Notes under the pieces: generated by a model
What the model saw: only the letters and a program-made list of their open reading frames with translations
Told to the model about the DNA's origin: nothing
The model's database searches: none
Part shown: positions 7,985 through 16,146 of the stretch, one piece after another
Layout of the letters: every line of letters begins with the position of its first letter
Numbering within the stretch: position 1 is the stretch's first letter
Assembly (NCBI RefSeq): GCF_002300555.2
Contig: NZ_NTHN02000058.1
Span: 1-34,782 of the forward strand
Source of the DNA: Alloyangia mangrovi
GTDB taxonomy: Bacteria; Pseudomonadota; Alphaproteobacteria; Rhodobacterales; Rhodobacteraceae
Length of the DNA: 34,782 nucleotides
Reading direction: 5' to 3'
Translations under genes and position numbers: made by a program

Positions 7985-8907
7985 TCGACAGCCACACCGG
8001 GGGCGAGCCCACGCGGGTGATCCTTGACGGGGGTCCGGACCTCGGGTCCGGGCCGCTGGCCGAGCGCGCCGCCAAGCTGGCGACCGAGCACCGCGACTTC
8101 TACCGCTCGGTCAGCCTCGAGCCGCGCGGGCAGGTTGCCATGGTCTGCGCGCTGCTGGTGGAGCCTGTGGATCCCGAGTGTGTCACCGGCGTCATCTACT
8201 TCGACGCCGAGGCGGTGCTGGGCATGTGCGGCCACGGCACCATCGGGCTTGCGGTCACGCTGGCGCACATGGGCAAGATCGGCCCGGGCAAGCACAAGAT
8301 CGAGACCCCGGTGGGTGTCGTGACCGTCGAGGTCCTCGACGCCAACACCGTCACCGTCACCAACGTCGAGAGCCGCCGCACGCAGGCGGGTGTCTCGGTA
8401 GAGGTCGAGGGGCTCGGCACGGTGACCGGCGACGTCGCCTATGGCGGCAACTGGTTCTTCCTCGTCGACCCGAGCCCCATCCCGGTCGTCTCGTCGAACA
8501 TCCGCCAGCTCACCGACATGACCGTCGCCACCCGTGCCGCGCTGAAGGCGCAGGGCATTGCCGGCGAGAACGGCGGCGAGATCGACCACGTGATCTTCTA
8601 CGGGCCATCGGACAAGGAGGGCGTGCACAGCCGCAACTTCGTGCTCTGCCCCGACGATGCCTATGACCGCTCGCCCTGCGGCACCGGCAGCTCGGCCCGG
8701 CTCTCGTGCCTTGCCGCCTCGGGCCGTCTCGGCGCGGGCGAGGAGATCGTGCAGGAAAGCGTCATCGGCAGCTCCTACCGGCTCTCATACGCCGAAGGCC
8801 GAGCGGGCGGGGTGATCCCCTCGATCACCGGCCGGGCCTACGTGATGGCCGAAAGCAAGCTGCTCTTCGATCCGGCGGATCCGTTCAAGAACGGCATCAC
8901 GCTCTGA
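7975..8907 (+). CDS. lhpA: 4-hydroxyproline 2-epimerase (proline racemase family)
   Basis: 310 residues from the ATG at 7975, which lies inside the last codons of the upstream gene; the reading 'MHVIDSHTGGEPTRV' is the classical family N-terminus. Both catalytic cysteines are present: C85 in 'LGMCGHGTIG' and C235 in 'DRSPCGTGSSA'. 'GMCGHGT' together with an N-terminal 'HTGGEPTR' is typical of 4-hydroxyproline 2-epimerases rather than proline racemases. It interconverts trans-4-hydroxy-L-proline and cis-4-hydroxy-D-proline in the cytoplasm, the first step of 4-hydroxyproline use. Overlap with the deaminase gene indicates translational coupling. Compare the second family member at 12146, which lacks both cysteines. 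Confidence 0.95.
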   Translation: MHVIDSHTGGEPTRVILDGGPDLGSGPLAERAAKLATEHRDFYRSVSLEPRGQVAMVCALLVEPVDPECVTGVIYFDAEAVLGMCGHGTIGLAVTLAHMGKIGPGKHKIETPVGVVTVEVLDANTVTVTNVESRRTQAGVSVEVEGLGTVTGDVAYGGNWFFLVDPSPIPVVSSNIRQLTDMTVATRAALKAQGIAGENGGEIDHVIFYGPSDKEGVHSRNFVLCPDDAYDRSPCGTGSSARLSCLAASGRLGAGEEIVQESVIGSSYRLSYAEGRAGGVIPSITGRAYVMAESKLLFDPADPFKNGITL

Positions 8908-8914
8908 TCGTTCC

Positions 8915-8953
8915 CCGCCGCGCGCGCCTTGCTCCCTGCGCGCGGCGGCTTTT
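8915..8953 (+). terminator. Hairpin with short T-run between the epimerase and dehydrogenase genes
   Basis: An 11-base G/C stem (8915-8925 with 8938-8948) closes a 12-base loop and is followed by CTTTT. It sits in a 75-base gap between two genes of one pathway, so it may be an attenuator or message stabiliser rather than a full stop. Confidence 0.45.
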
Positions 8954-8982
8954 CCCATTCTTCGCGCAGATCGAGGTCCGCC

Positions 8983-10233
8983 ATGGCTGAGGCCGAGCAC
9001 AGTGAAATTCTCGTCATCGGGGCGGGCATCATCGGGGTCACCGCCGCGCTGGCGCTGCAGTCCGAGGGGCACAAGGTCCGCCTGCTCGACCGTGCCGGTG
9101 TCGCCGCCGGCACCTCGGTGGGCAACGCCGGGGCCTTCGCCTATGCCGACGTCGAGCCTCTGGCGACCCCGGGGATCATGCGCAAGGCGCCGAAATGGCT
9201 GCTCGACCCGCTGGGGCCGCTGTCGCTGCGCCCCGGCTACGCGCTGCAGCTCACGCCATGGCTGCTGAAGTTCTGGCGCGCCAGCCGCAAGGATCGCTAT
9301 GCCGCCGCCGTCAAGGCGCAGTCCGAGCTGATGCACCTCGCGCAGGAAGCGCAGGAGCGGCTGATCACCGCCGTCTCGGGCGAGCCGCTGATGCGCCGCG
9401 AGGGGCAGATGCAGCTCTACGAGGGCGCGGCCTCCTATAAGGCCAGCCTGACGTCCTGGGAGCTGCGCCGCCGCCATGGTGTCAAGTTCGAGCTGCTGGA
9501 AAGCCCCGAGGCCATCGCGGAGATCCAGCCCGGCGTCGCACGGCGCTTTACCCATGCGGGCTACACGCCCGAATGGATGAACACCGTCGATCCGGCGCTC
9601 TGGACGCGCCATGTCGCCGACGCATTCGTCGCACGCGGCGGCAGTATCGAGATCACCGAGATCCGCGCTCTGCGCCCGCTCGAGCAGGGCGTCGAGGTCG
9701 AAACCGCCAGCAGCACCCTGCGCGCCGCCAAGGTGGTGCTCGCCGCCGGAGCCTGGTCCCGCAGCCTTGCCCGCTCGCTCGGCGACCGGATCCCGCTCGA
9801 CACCGAGCGCGGCTACAACACCACCTTCTCCACCGCCAGCTTCGATCTGCGCACCCATCTCACCTTCAGCGACCACGGCTTCGTCGTGACCCGCATAGGC
9901 GAGGGCCTTCGGGTTGGCGGCGCGGTGGAGTTGGGCGGGCTCGACCTGCCGCCGAATTTCAAGCGCGCCGAGATCCTCGTGCAGAAAACCGCGAAGTTCC
10001 TCTCGGGATTTGAGCCCACGGGCGGCAAGCAGTGGATGGGCTTCCGCCCCTCGATGCCGGACAGCCTGCCGGTGATCTCGGCCTCGCCGAAGTCACGCGA
10101 CGTGATCTACGCCTTCGGGCATGGCCACCTCGGGCTGACCCAATCAGCGGGCACCGCGCAGCTTGTCGCCGCGCTCTGCGCGGGGCGGGCGCCGGGGATC
10201 GATCTTGCGCCCTTCCGCGCCGACCGCTTCTGA
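8983..10233 (+). CDS. FAD-dependent D-amino acid dehydrogenase, probable D-hydroxyproline dehydrogenase (DadA-like)
   Basis: 416 residues. The FAD-binding Rossmann motif GAGIIG lies in 'EILVIGAGIIGVTAALALQS' at residues 8-27, followed by 'VRLLDRAGVAAGTSVGNAGA', the DadA pattern. The C-terminus carries 'VIYAFGHGHLGLTQSAGTAQ', the usual end of DAO-fold enzymes. It should oxidise cis-4-hydroxy-D-proline to delta1-pyrroline-4-hydroxy-2-carboxylate and pass electrons to the respiratory chain. This links the upstream epimerase and deaminase. The ATG at 8983 is preferred over an upstream in-frame ATG at 8929 because it starts just before the FAD motif. Single-polypeptide and heteromeric forms of this enzyme are known; this is the single-chain kind. 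Confidence 0.88.
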   Translation: MAEAEHSEILVIGAGIIGVTAALALQSEGHKVRLLDRAGVAAGTSVGNAGAFAYADVEPLATPGIMRKAPKWLLDPLGPLSLRPGYALQLTPWLLKFWRASRKDRYAAAVKAQSELMHLAQEAQERLITAVSGEPLMRREGQMQLYEGAASYKASLTSWELRRRHGVKFELLESPEAIAEIQPGVARRFTHAGYTPEWMNTVDPALWTRHVADAFVARGGSIEITEIRALRPLEQGVEVETASSTLRAAKVVLAAGAWSRSLARSLGDRIPLDTERGYNTTFSTASFDLRTHLTFSDHGFVVTRIGEGLRVGGAVELGGLDLPPNFKRAEILVQKTAKFLSGFEPTGGKQWMGFRPSMPDSLPVISASPKSRDVIYAFGHGHLGLTQSAGTAQLVAALCAGRAPGIDLAPFRADRF

Positions 10234-10266
10234 TCTCGGGGCCGCCCCGTTTGACCGGGCGGCTGA

Positions 10267-10283
10267 CCGACGCTAAGCGTCGG
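10267..10283. repeat. Inverted repeat CCGACGC/GCGTCGG upstream of the AraC gene
   Basis: A seven-base perfect stem with loop TAA lies in the 97-base gap between the dehydrogenase stop and the AraC-type gene. A second G/C stem (10241-10247 with 10257-10263) precedes it. No T-run follows either. They may be a terminator remnant or a regulator site. Confidence 0.3.
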
Positions 10284-10330
10284 GTGGGGAACGACCGGGA
10301 ACTTCGCCAGTGCAACGAACGGGTGGGCGC

Positions 10331-11144
10331 ATGCGCAAGGAAGAGGTGAGCCTGCGATCCCGGCCGGAGTTTCACGGCATCGAGACCCTGTCCGCGCGCT
10401 ACCTGACCCAGACCTTCAAGCCGCATGCCCACGAGGAATACCTCTTCGGCGTGATCGACGGCGGCGTGCATGCCGTCTGGTGCCGGGGCGAGATGAACCT
10501 TGTGCCGGTCGGCTCCGTGGTCACCATGCGCCCGGGCGACATCCATCACGGCGGGGCGGGTGGCGAGGCCGGCTGGCGCCAGCGGATGCTCTACATTCCC
10601 GAGGCCGGGATGCGCGCACTCCTCGCGGAGCGCACCGGGCGCGCCCCGACGGGAACGCTCGACTTCGGCGCCGCCTTTCACGCGCGGCCCGATCTCGCGG
10701 GCAGGTTTGCCGCGCTGCACGAGGCCCTGCACACCGCCGAGACACGGCTCTCGCTCGACGTCGCGCTCGACACGCTGCTCGGGGCGCTGCTGGCGCGAAC
10801 TGGCGCCGCAGCTCGCCGTGCCGGAGCGGCAGGACGCCGGGCGGATCGCCGAGGCGATCGACTTCCTCGGCAGCCAGGTCGAAGAGGATGTCTCGCTGGA
10901 CGCGCTCTGCCAAATCACCGGCCTGCGTCGGCGGCAGACGATCGAGGCCTTCCGCCGCGCCACCGGCCTGCCGCCCCATGCCTGGCACCTGCAACAGAAA
11001 GTGCTGCTGGTGAAACGGCTGCTGCGCGCGGGCCTGTCTCCGGCAGAGGCGGCGGCGCAGGTGGGATTCGCGGACCAGAGCCACATGGGCCGCCACTTCC
11101 GCGCCATCGTCGGCATCACCCCCGCCGCCTTCGCCAGGGGCTGA
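10331..11144 (+). pseudogene. AraC-family transcriptional regulator, disrupted by a frameshift
   Basis: The N-terminal AraC-binding cupin ('TFKPHAHEEYLFGVIDGGVH', 'VTMRPGDIHHGGAGG') reads in one frame from the ATG at 10331. The C-terminal helix-turn-helix pair ('DALCQITGLRRRQTIEAFRR', 'AAAQVGFADQSHMGRHFRAI') reads in the next frame to 11144. The join lies at about 10793-10799, where CTGGCGCGAACTGG would be in frame if it read CTGGCGCGCGAACTGG: two bases are missing from a GC repeat. Repaired, it is about 271 residues, a normal AraC length. If real, the loss removes the DNA-binding domain. It may be a sequencing error. Its neighbours suggest regulation of the hydroxyproline genes or of the EamA exporter. 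Confidence 0.82.
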
Positions 11145-11223
11145 CACCGCGTTTTCGTTCTATATCGCGTGGCGCCGTATGGCCTAACCCGCCGGGATCA
11201 GGACACGGAACGCGGGGGCCAGG

Positions 11224-12120
11224 ATGGCGGCGACAGACACATTCATGACACGGCGGACGACGCTCTGGGCAGAGCTGGCGGTGCTCGGCGTGGCGCTGGT
11301 CTGGGGGGCGAGCTACCCCGTCGCCAAGGGCGCTTTGGCGCATATGCCTGTGCTCGTGCTGATCTTCTACCGCTTCGCGCTGACCGCGCTGGTGATGGGC
11401 GCCGTGGCCTTCCGCGATCTGCGCGCGGCGCAGCGGGGCGAGCTGCTGTCAGGCGCACTGCTCGGAGGCATCCTCTGCGCGATCTTCCTTGCCGAGACCT
11501 GGGGCGTGTCGCTGACCACCGCGACCAATACCGCGCTCATCATCTCGCTCTGCACCATCTTCACGCCGTTTCTCGAGTTCGGGTTGCAGCGCAGGCTGCC
11601 GCCCGCCCCTGTGCTGGTCGGTGCGGGCGTCGCGGTGACCGGCGTCGCGGTGCTGTCGGGCGGCATGGGCGCACTCGGCGCCGGAGACCTGCTCGTGCTC
11701 AGCGCTGCGGGCCTGCGCGCGGTGATGGTGGTCTGCACCAAGCGCCTGATGACGGGCAGCCGGCTCTCCTCGGCGGCGCTGACCGCAGTGCAGGCCGCAA
11801 CCGTCGCGGGTCTGACACTGGCGCTGATCCTGGGCGGGTCCGGACCATCGGGGCTTCTGGTCCGGGCGGATGCCGGGGGCTGGGCGGCGGTGGCCTTCTT
11901 GTCGCTTTTCTGCACGATCGGGGCCTTCCATGTGCAGAACGCGGCGGTCCGGCGGAGCAGCCCGACGCGGGTCGGCTTCCTGATGGGTACCGAGCCGCTC
12001 TTTGGCTTCGCGCTGGCCTGGGCGCTGCTGTCCGAGCCCGCCACCCCGGCGGCGCTGGCCGGGGCGGCACTGATCGTGGCGGGCACCTTCCTCGGCCTGC
12101 GCAACGGAACGCGAGGCTAA
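11224..12120 (+). CDS. EamA/DMT-family drug-metabolite exporter
   Basis: 298 residues with about ten membrane segments arranged as two EamA repeats. The first repeat opens with 'LAVLGVALVWGASYPVAKGA' and the second with 'LVLSAAGLRAVMVVCTKRLM'; 'VGFLMGTEPLFGFALAWALL' near the end is the typical helix 9 region. DMT proteins of this type usually export amino acids or metabolites. It follows the AraC gene by 79 bases and is convergent with the trans-3-hydroxyproline dehydratase-like gene, 25 bases away. Its cargo is unknown; a relief valve for proline analogues is a guess from context. An alternative start at 11245 is possible. Confidence 0.88.
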   Translation: MAATDTFMTRRTTLWAELAVLGVALVWGASYPVAKGALAHMPVLVLIFYRFALTALVMGAVAFRDLRAAQRGELLSGALLGGILCAIFLAETWGVSLTTATNTALIISLCTIFTPFLEFGLQRRLPPAPVLVGAGVAVTGVAVLSGGMGALGAGDLLVLSAAGLRAVMVVCTKRLMTGSRLSSAALTAVQAATVAGLTLALILGGSGPSGLLVRADAGGWAAVAFLSLFCTIGAFHVQNAAVRRSSPTRVGFLMGTEPLFGFALAWALLSEPATPAALAGAALIVAGTFLGLRNGTRG

Positions 12121-12145
12121 TCCCCTCGCCCGCGGACCGCTCCGA

Positions 12146-13189
12146 TCAGGCGGTCCGGCCGATCCCCATCGGCCAGGTGTCCGAGATCCGATAACCGCCC
12201 GGCCAGGGATCGCTCGGGTCGAGCATGTGCTGATGGGTGCCGGTGATCCAGGCACGCCCGCTGATCTCGGGGCGGATCGCATCGAGCCCGCCGACCTTCG
12301 TGTGACCGAGGATCCGCCCGGTGAACTCCGAACCGATGATCGACTGGCCGGTGAGCCGGTCGCCCATCCTCATCTCGCCGCGCGCCTGCAGCAGCGCCAT
12401 GCGCGCCGAGACCGCGGTGCCGGTGGGCGAGCGGTCGAGCTTTCCAGGCTGGATCGCCACCACCGACTGCGCCCGCAGCTCGGCGCCGTCGCGCCGGACC
12501 TTCCCGGCGAAGAGGCAGAAGGAGTGATGCGTCCAGTCGGGCTTTTCCGGGTGCTCGAAACGGTATTGCGCGTTGGCGGCATTGGTGATGCGGATCCCCA
12601 GCTCGGCGATCTCTCTCGCACGCCCGGCCACCAGTTCGATCCCCAGCGCCTCTGGATCGACCACCACGAAGCTGTCGCCGCCAAAGGCGGTGTCGATGCG
12701 GATCTCGCCCAGCCCCGGCACCTCGAGCGGCACGTCGAGTCGGCTGGCGAAGGAGGGCAGGTTCTCGACATGGATGCGCTCGGCCTTGCCATGCGCGCAA
12801 TCGGCGCGGACCCGCACCAGCCCGCCGGGGGCCTCGAGCACCATCTCGGTCAGCGGCTCCTGCATCGGGATCAGACCGCTGTCGAGCAGCACCGTGGCGA
12901 CGCAGATCGAGTTAGACCCCGACATCGGCGGCGTGTCCTCGGGCTCCATGATGATCCAGGCGGCCTGCGCCTCGGGGTGCTTGGGCGGCACCAGCAGGTT
13001 CACGTGGCGAAAGACCCCGCCGCGCGGCTCGTTGAGCACGAAGTTGCGCAGGGTCTGATCCTCGGCGATCCAGCGGCGCTGCTCCCAGAGCGTCTCGCCC
13101 GGCGGCGGCGCAACGCCGCCGACGATGACGTCGCCGACCTCGCCCTCGGCATGGCAAGAGACGACGTGAATGACCTTGTTGCTGCGCAT
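12146..13189 (-). CDS. lhpH: Proline racemase-family protein lacking both cysteines; probable trans-3-hydroxy-L-proline dehydratase
   Basis: 347 residues from the ATG at 13189, which follows a GGAGGGAAAG ribosome site; the open frame continues far upstream through the divergent regulator and that part is rejected. It has the proline racemase fold, but the two catalytic positions are S90 in '[11 protein letters not shown]' and T256 in '[11 protein letters not shown]'. Loss of the second cysteine to threonine is the known mark of trans-3-hydroxyproline dehydratases, which make delta1-pyrroline-2-carboxylate. The Ser at the first position is a further change from the Cys/Thr pair of the best-known members. 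The reductase needed for its product is encoded at 3377. It is divergent from a GntR regulator with a palindrome between them. Confidence 0.8.
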   Translation of the reverse strand: MRSNKVIHVVSCHAEGEVGDVIVGGVAPPPGETLWEQRRWIAEDQTLRNFVLNEPRGGVFRHVNLLVPPKHPEAQAAWIIMEPEDTPPMSGSNSICVATVLLDSGLIPMQEPLTEMVLEAPGGLVRVRADCAHGKAERIHVENLPSFASRLDVPLEVPGLGEIRIDTAFGGDSFVVVDPEALGIELVAGRAREIAELGIRITNAANAQYRFEHPEKPDWTHHSFCLFAGKVRRDGAELRAQSVVAIQPGKLDRSPTGTAVSARMALLQARGEMRMGDRLTGQSIIGSEFTGRILGHTKVGGLDAIRPEISGRAWITGTHQHMLDPSDPWPGGYRISDTWPMGIGRTA

Positions 13190-13260
13190 CTTTCCCTCCG
13201 CTGCATCGAACCGGACCGCACGCCTCTCGGCGACTCGTGACATCCGGCCTTTTATTTTGG

Positions 13261-13276
13261 ATATTGGATCCAATAT
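13261..13276. promoter_or_regulatory. 16-base perfect palindrome ATATTGGATCCAATAT, candidate GntR operator
   Basis: It lies in the 180-base gap between the divergent dehydratase-like gene (start 13189) and the GntR gene (start 13370). FCD-type GntR regulators bind short palindromes of this kind in their own divergent promoters. It is placed about 72 bases from the dehydratase start and 94 bases from the regulator start. Confidence 0.65.
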
Positions 13277-13369
13277 GAGGGGAAAAGACCCTTTCGGCAG
13301 GAAAGCCCCCTTTCCCCCACCGGTTGCCGGGGCGCGCGAGCCATGGCACGTCACAGCAAAGGAGCCGCG

Positions 13370-14083
13370 ATGCAGTTCGAGAGCACAGATATTTCCATGA
13401 CCCGCTCGGCCTCGGACATCGTCTTCGAGGCCCTCCGCCGTGCCATCGTGCTCGGCGAGATGGCTCATGGCACGCCGCTTCGGCAGGAGGAGATCGCCCG
13501 CGCCTTCAACGTCAGCCGGGTGCCCGTGCGCGAGGCGATCGCGCGGCTCGAGCATCTCGGCCTCGTCGAGACCCGGCGCTATCGCGGCGCGGTCGTCGCC
13601 CCGCTGCGGGCCGAGGACATCGAAGAGATCTTCGATCTGCGCGCACTGGTCGAAAGCGATGCGATCCGCCGCGCCCTGCCCGGGCTGACCGGTGCCGAAC
13701 TGGCCGAGGCGGAGGCCGCGCATGACGCCTTTGCCGCCAGCGGCGACCCCGCCCGATGGATCGAACAGAACCGGCGCTTTCATCGTGCCCTCTACGGGAT
13801 CGCGCGGCAGAGACACTACATGGGCGTGATCGACACCATGCTCAACCTCAGCGACCGCTACCTGCGCACCCAGCTGCTGCTTTCGGGCGGGCACCGGATC
13901 GCGGTCGACGAGCACCGCCGCATTCTCGAGGCCTGCCGGGCCGGGGATGCCAATGCGGCGGCGGCGCTGGTCCGCGCGCATGTTCTGGATGCGAAGGCGT
14001 CGCTGCTCGAGCGGCTCGGCGACCCTTTGGCGAACGACCGGGGAACCGAGCTTCCGCGGCCACGCGAGAGTGGCCGCGGGTGA
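13370..14083 (+). CDS. GntR/FCD-family transcriptional regulator (FadR subfamily)
   Basis: 237 residues from the ATG at 13370, chosen for the AAAGGAG ribosome site six bases upstream; an in-frame ATG at 13343 is less likely. An N-terminal winged helix-turn-helix ('[20 protein letters not shown]') is followed by an all-helical FCD ligand-binding domain ('[20 protein letters not shown]'). It probably represses the divergent trans-3-hydroxyproline dehydratase-like gene through the palindrome at 13261 and responds to a hydroxyproline or product. Its helix-turn-helix differs clearly from the two GntR proteins of the right-hand island, in line with its different palindrome. The last codons contain a 10-base inverted repeat (14054-14063 with 14070-14079). 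Confidence 0.9.
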   Translation: MQFESTDISMTRSASDIVFEALRRAIVLGEMAHGTPLRQEEIARAFNVSRVPVREAIARLEHLGLVETRRYRGAVVAPLRAEDIEEIFDLRALVESDAIRRALPGLTGAELAEAEAAHDAFAASGDPARWIEQNRRFHRALYGIARQRHYMGVIDTMLNLSDRYLRTQLLLSGGHRIAVDEHRRILEACRAGDANAAAALVRAHVLDAKASLLERLGDPLANDRGTELPRPRESGRG

Positions 14084-14096
14084 CAGGCTTGAAAAC

Positions 14097-14582
14097 TCAG
14101 GCCTCGTCGTAGAGCTGGACGATCGCCTCGACTTCCACCGAGATGCCGCCGGGCAGCGCCGCGGCGCCGATCGAGGTGCGCGCGTGCACGCCGTCGTCGC
14201 CGAAGGCCTCGATGAACACGTCCGAGCAACCGTCGATCACCTGCGGGATCTGCGCGAAGCCCGGCGCGGCCAGCACGTAGCCGTTGAGCTTGACCACATG
14301 CGAGACACGGTTCAGATCGCCGATCTCGGCCTGCAGGTTGGACAGCAGCGCCAGCCCGATGCGGCGGGCGCGGGCGCGGGCCTCGGGCAGGTCGATATCG
14401 CTGCCGACCTGCCCGGTCATCGGGACCCCCGCATCGTCGAGCGGCGCGAGCCCCGACAGGTAGACCGCGCTCCCCATGCGACGGGCGCCGCGGAACAGCC
14501 CCACCGGGGCGGGCGCCACCGGCAGCGCGGCAAGAAGCTCGGCGGGAACCGGTGCGCGGCGCGTCGTGACCCCGGCGCTCAT
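14097..14582 (-). CDS. RidA/YjgF-family protein
   Basis: 161 residues. The Rid fold is shown by '[20 protein letters not shown]' near residue 38 and by '[20 protein letters not shown]' before R135 in '[12 protein letters not shown]', the arginine that contacts the carboxylate of imine substrates. Rid proteins hydrolyse enamine or imine intermediates, or act as deaminases of related compounds in catabolic clusters. Its start overlaps the upstream NIPSNAP gene by four bases (ATGA), so the two are translationally coupled. The operon has a candidate operator at 15228. The N-terminal 25 residues are longer than in E. coli RidA. This points to a reactive imine or enamine step in the pathway of the right-hand island. 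Confidence 0.88.
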   Translation of the reverse strand: MSAGVTTRRAPVPAELLAALPVAPAPVGLFRGARRMGSAVYLSGLAPLDDAGVPMTGQVGSDIDLPEARARARRIGLALLSNLQAEIGDLNRVSHVVKLNGYVLAAPGFAQIPQVIDGCSDVFIEAFGDDGVHARTSIGAAALPGGISVEVEAIVQLYDEA

Positions 14583-15193
14583 TGCAGGTCCGACACGGCA
14601 GTGGCGACAGCGAGCTCGGACTGCAGCGATGTGAGCTGCGCGGATCCGCCGGGCGGCGGCCAGATGCCTTCGCTGCTCGCCTGCTTGCGCGCCTTCACCC
14701 GGTCCTCGAGGCTGCGGTAGGGCCAGATGTGAATCATCTTGGTCGGCGCGCCCTCGATGCTGCCCATGATCGTCAGCAGCGGCGACATTTCCTCTCGACG
14801 CGGAATCACCTTGGCCCAGGCTTCCTCGGTCTCGGGCAGGCCGCCGGGCGCGACGGTGTAGGTGCGGAACTCGTAGAACGGGCCGTAGCTGCCGGGCACG
14901 ATCGGCCGTGCGAAGGACAGCGGCTTGCAGGCCACGCGCGAGACACCGCCGAGGTGCTCACCGATGCCATAGGGGTCGGCGGCTTCCATCACCCGGGCGC
15001 GCTCGGCCTGCAGCGCCTCGAGCGACTCGTAGGCGGCGAGGAAATGGAAGCGGTTGAGCTGGCCGAACTCGATGGAGAAGCAGCCGAGCATCGTGCCGGT
15101 CTTGCTGAAATTCCCGTAGACATCGCCAAGCGCGGGCATCACCGCGCCCAGCCGGTTCGGCAGCAGGGCCAGCGTCGTGAGGTCGTAGATCAT
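14579..15193 (-). CDS. NIPSNAP-family protein
   Basis: 204 residues from the ATG at 15193, picked over an ATG two codons earlier because the AGAAAG ribosome site then has seven bases of spacing. Two ferredoxin-like halves are visible: 'MIYDLTTLALLPNRLGAVMP' at the start and 'GPFYEFRTYTVAPGGLPETE' in the middle, the latter being the typical NIPSNAP 'yElRtYtv' strand. Bacterial NIPSNAP proteins are found in many catabolic operons, but their biochemical role is mostly unknown. Coupled with RidA and preceded by a shared operator, it belongs to the regulon of the right-hand island. Confidence 0.88.
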   Translation of the reverse strand: MIYDLTTLALLPNRLGAVMPALGDVYGNFSKTGTMLGCFSIEFGQLNRFHFLAAYESLEALQAERARVMEAADPYGIGEHLGGVSRVACKPLSFARPIVPGSYGPFYEFRTYTVAPGGLPETEEAWAKVIPRREEMSPLLTIMGSIEGAPTKMIHIWPYRSLEDRVKARKQASSEGIWPPPGGSAQLTSLQSELAVATAVSDLQ

Positions 15194-15226
15194 GGGCATT
15201 CTTTCTGGCGTCATTATTGTGTGCAG

Positions 15227-15237
15227 TTGGTATGCCA
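15227..15237. promoter_or_regulatory. Shared operator site 1: TTGGTATGCCA, upstream of NIPSNAP-RidA
   Basis: The core TGGTATGCCA (15228-15237) reads TGGCATACCA on the gene strand. It is 34 bases before the NIPSNAP start and matches the sites upstream of the nitrilase, ABC and amidohydrolase units. It is the proposed operator of the GntR paralogs at 15386 and 25766. Confidence 0.65.
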
Positions 15238-15310
15238 TTTGAAGACCACTCGAACGCCAGTGATGCAAGCCCCAGCGCGAGGAATGCGGCCCCTACGGCA
15301 TACGGGCACG

Positions 15311-15342
15311 AAAAATGCCCGGTGAATCAGCACCGGGCATTT
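15311..15342 (-). terminator. Rho-independent terminator of the GntR gene
   Basis: A 12-base stem (15313-15324 with 15331-15342) containing GCCCGGTG/CACCGGGC closes a six-base loop. On the minus strand it ends in CATTTTTCG. It isolates the GntR gene from the NIPSNAP-RidA operon downstream. Confidence 0.8.
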
Positions 15343-15385
15343 GCGCAGGATGGGGTCGGGGCCTGTTCCGGCCCACGCGGAGTGA

Positions 15386-16069
15386 TCAGCGCGTGACGCC
15401 GGTCAGCCGGTTGACGATGGCAATCTTCACCGTGGCAATGTGATCGGCCATGGCCTTCTGAGCGGCCTCGGGCGGGCCGTCGACCACGGCATCGAGCAGC
15501 AGGCTGTTCTCCTTGTGGTCGTAGCGGGAATCATGCGGGCTGCGATAGGCGTTGAGAACGTGGGTGCGGCGGCGCAGGTCGCGGATCATCCCCGCCAGAA
15601 GCTCGTTGCCGGCGGCGTCCGCGATACTTCCGTGCAGCATGTCGTCGACCCGCCAGATCTCGGCGAGCGTGGGGGTCGGCTGCTCCGCCAGCGCGGCCAT
15701 TTCGCTGCGGATCTCGGCCACCCGCTCGGGCGCGAGACGGCCCGCGGCAAGACGCGCGGCCTCGGCCTCGAGCACCTGTCGAACGTTGAGGATTTCCATC
15801 AGGGCCTCGGTCGAGAAGGGGCTGACGGTGACCCCGCGGTTGGCCTGCTTGTAGACCAGCCGTTCCGCCTCGAGACGGCCGAGCGCCTCGCGGATCGGGG
15901 TGCGCGAGGCATTGAGCCGCTCCGCCAGGCGCCGCTCGACGATGATGTCGCCGGGACGCAGCTCGCCGCTGATCAGGATCTGGATGAGCTGCTCGTAGAT
16001 CTGCTCCGTGAGATTCGGCTTGCCGTCCGCCGATACCGGATCCGGGCGCTGTGTCGTGGCAATCGTCAT
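15386..16069 (-). CDS. GntR/FCD-family transcriptional regulator A of the right-hand island
   Basis: 227 residues from the ATG at 16069, which has an AGGAGA ribosome site six bases upstream. The winged helix holds 'VERRLAERLNASRTPIREAL' at residues 44-63. The FCD domain contains 'VDDMLHGSIADAAGNELLAG' and 'DLRRRTHVLNAYRSPH'. These segments match the second regulator at 25766 closely, so the two are paralogs and probably read similar operators. It is transcribed divergently from the nitrilase-Rieske operon. Two candidate sites lie in the 254-base gap: 16137 (TTGTAGACCA) and 16268 (TGGTATACCA). It likely represses in the absence of an acidic ligand, as is usual in this family. Its own terminator makes it monocistronic. 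Confidence 0.92.
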   Translation of the reverse strand: MTIATTQRPDPVSADGKPNLTEQIYEQLIQILISGELRPGDIIVERRLAERLNASRTPIREALGRLEAERLVYKQANRGVTVSPFSTEALMEILNVRQVLEAEAARLAAGRLAPERVAEIRSEMAALAEQPTPTLAEIWRVDDMLHGSIADAAGNELLAGMIRDLRRRTHVLNAYRSPHDSRYDHKENSLLLDAVVDGPPEAAQKAMADHIATVKIAIVNRLTGVTR

Positions 16070-16136
16070 GCGGGTCTCCTTGGCCTGCCCCCTTTTACCG
16101 GCTGTTCCGCAGACGCGAAAGAGCGTCGTGCACGCA

Positions 16137-16146
16137 TTGTAGACCA
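16137..16146. promoter_or_regulatory. Candidate operator TTGTAGACCA near the GntR A start
   Basis: It lies 68 bases before the GntR A start codon. It differs by one base from TTGTCGACCA at 33208 and keeps the ACCA half-site of the main motif. It may serve autoregulation. It is weaker than the TGGTATACCA sites. Confidence 0.4.

Noticed and set aside
13190-13981. N-terminal extension of the trans-3-hydroxyproline dehydratase-like protein to 611 residues
   Set aside because: The extension is antisense to the GntR gene and crosses the palindrome. The family N-terminus and a good ribosome site are at 13189.
14054-14079. Ten-base inverted repeat at the end of the GntR gene considered as a terminator
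   Set aside because: It is inside the coding sequence and has no T-rich tail. It may still contribute to termination between convergent genes, but support is weak.
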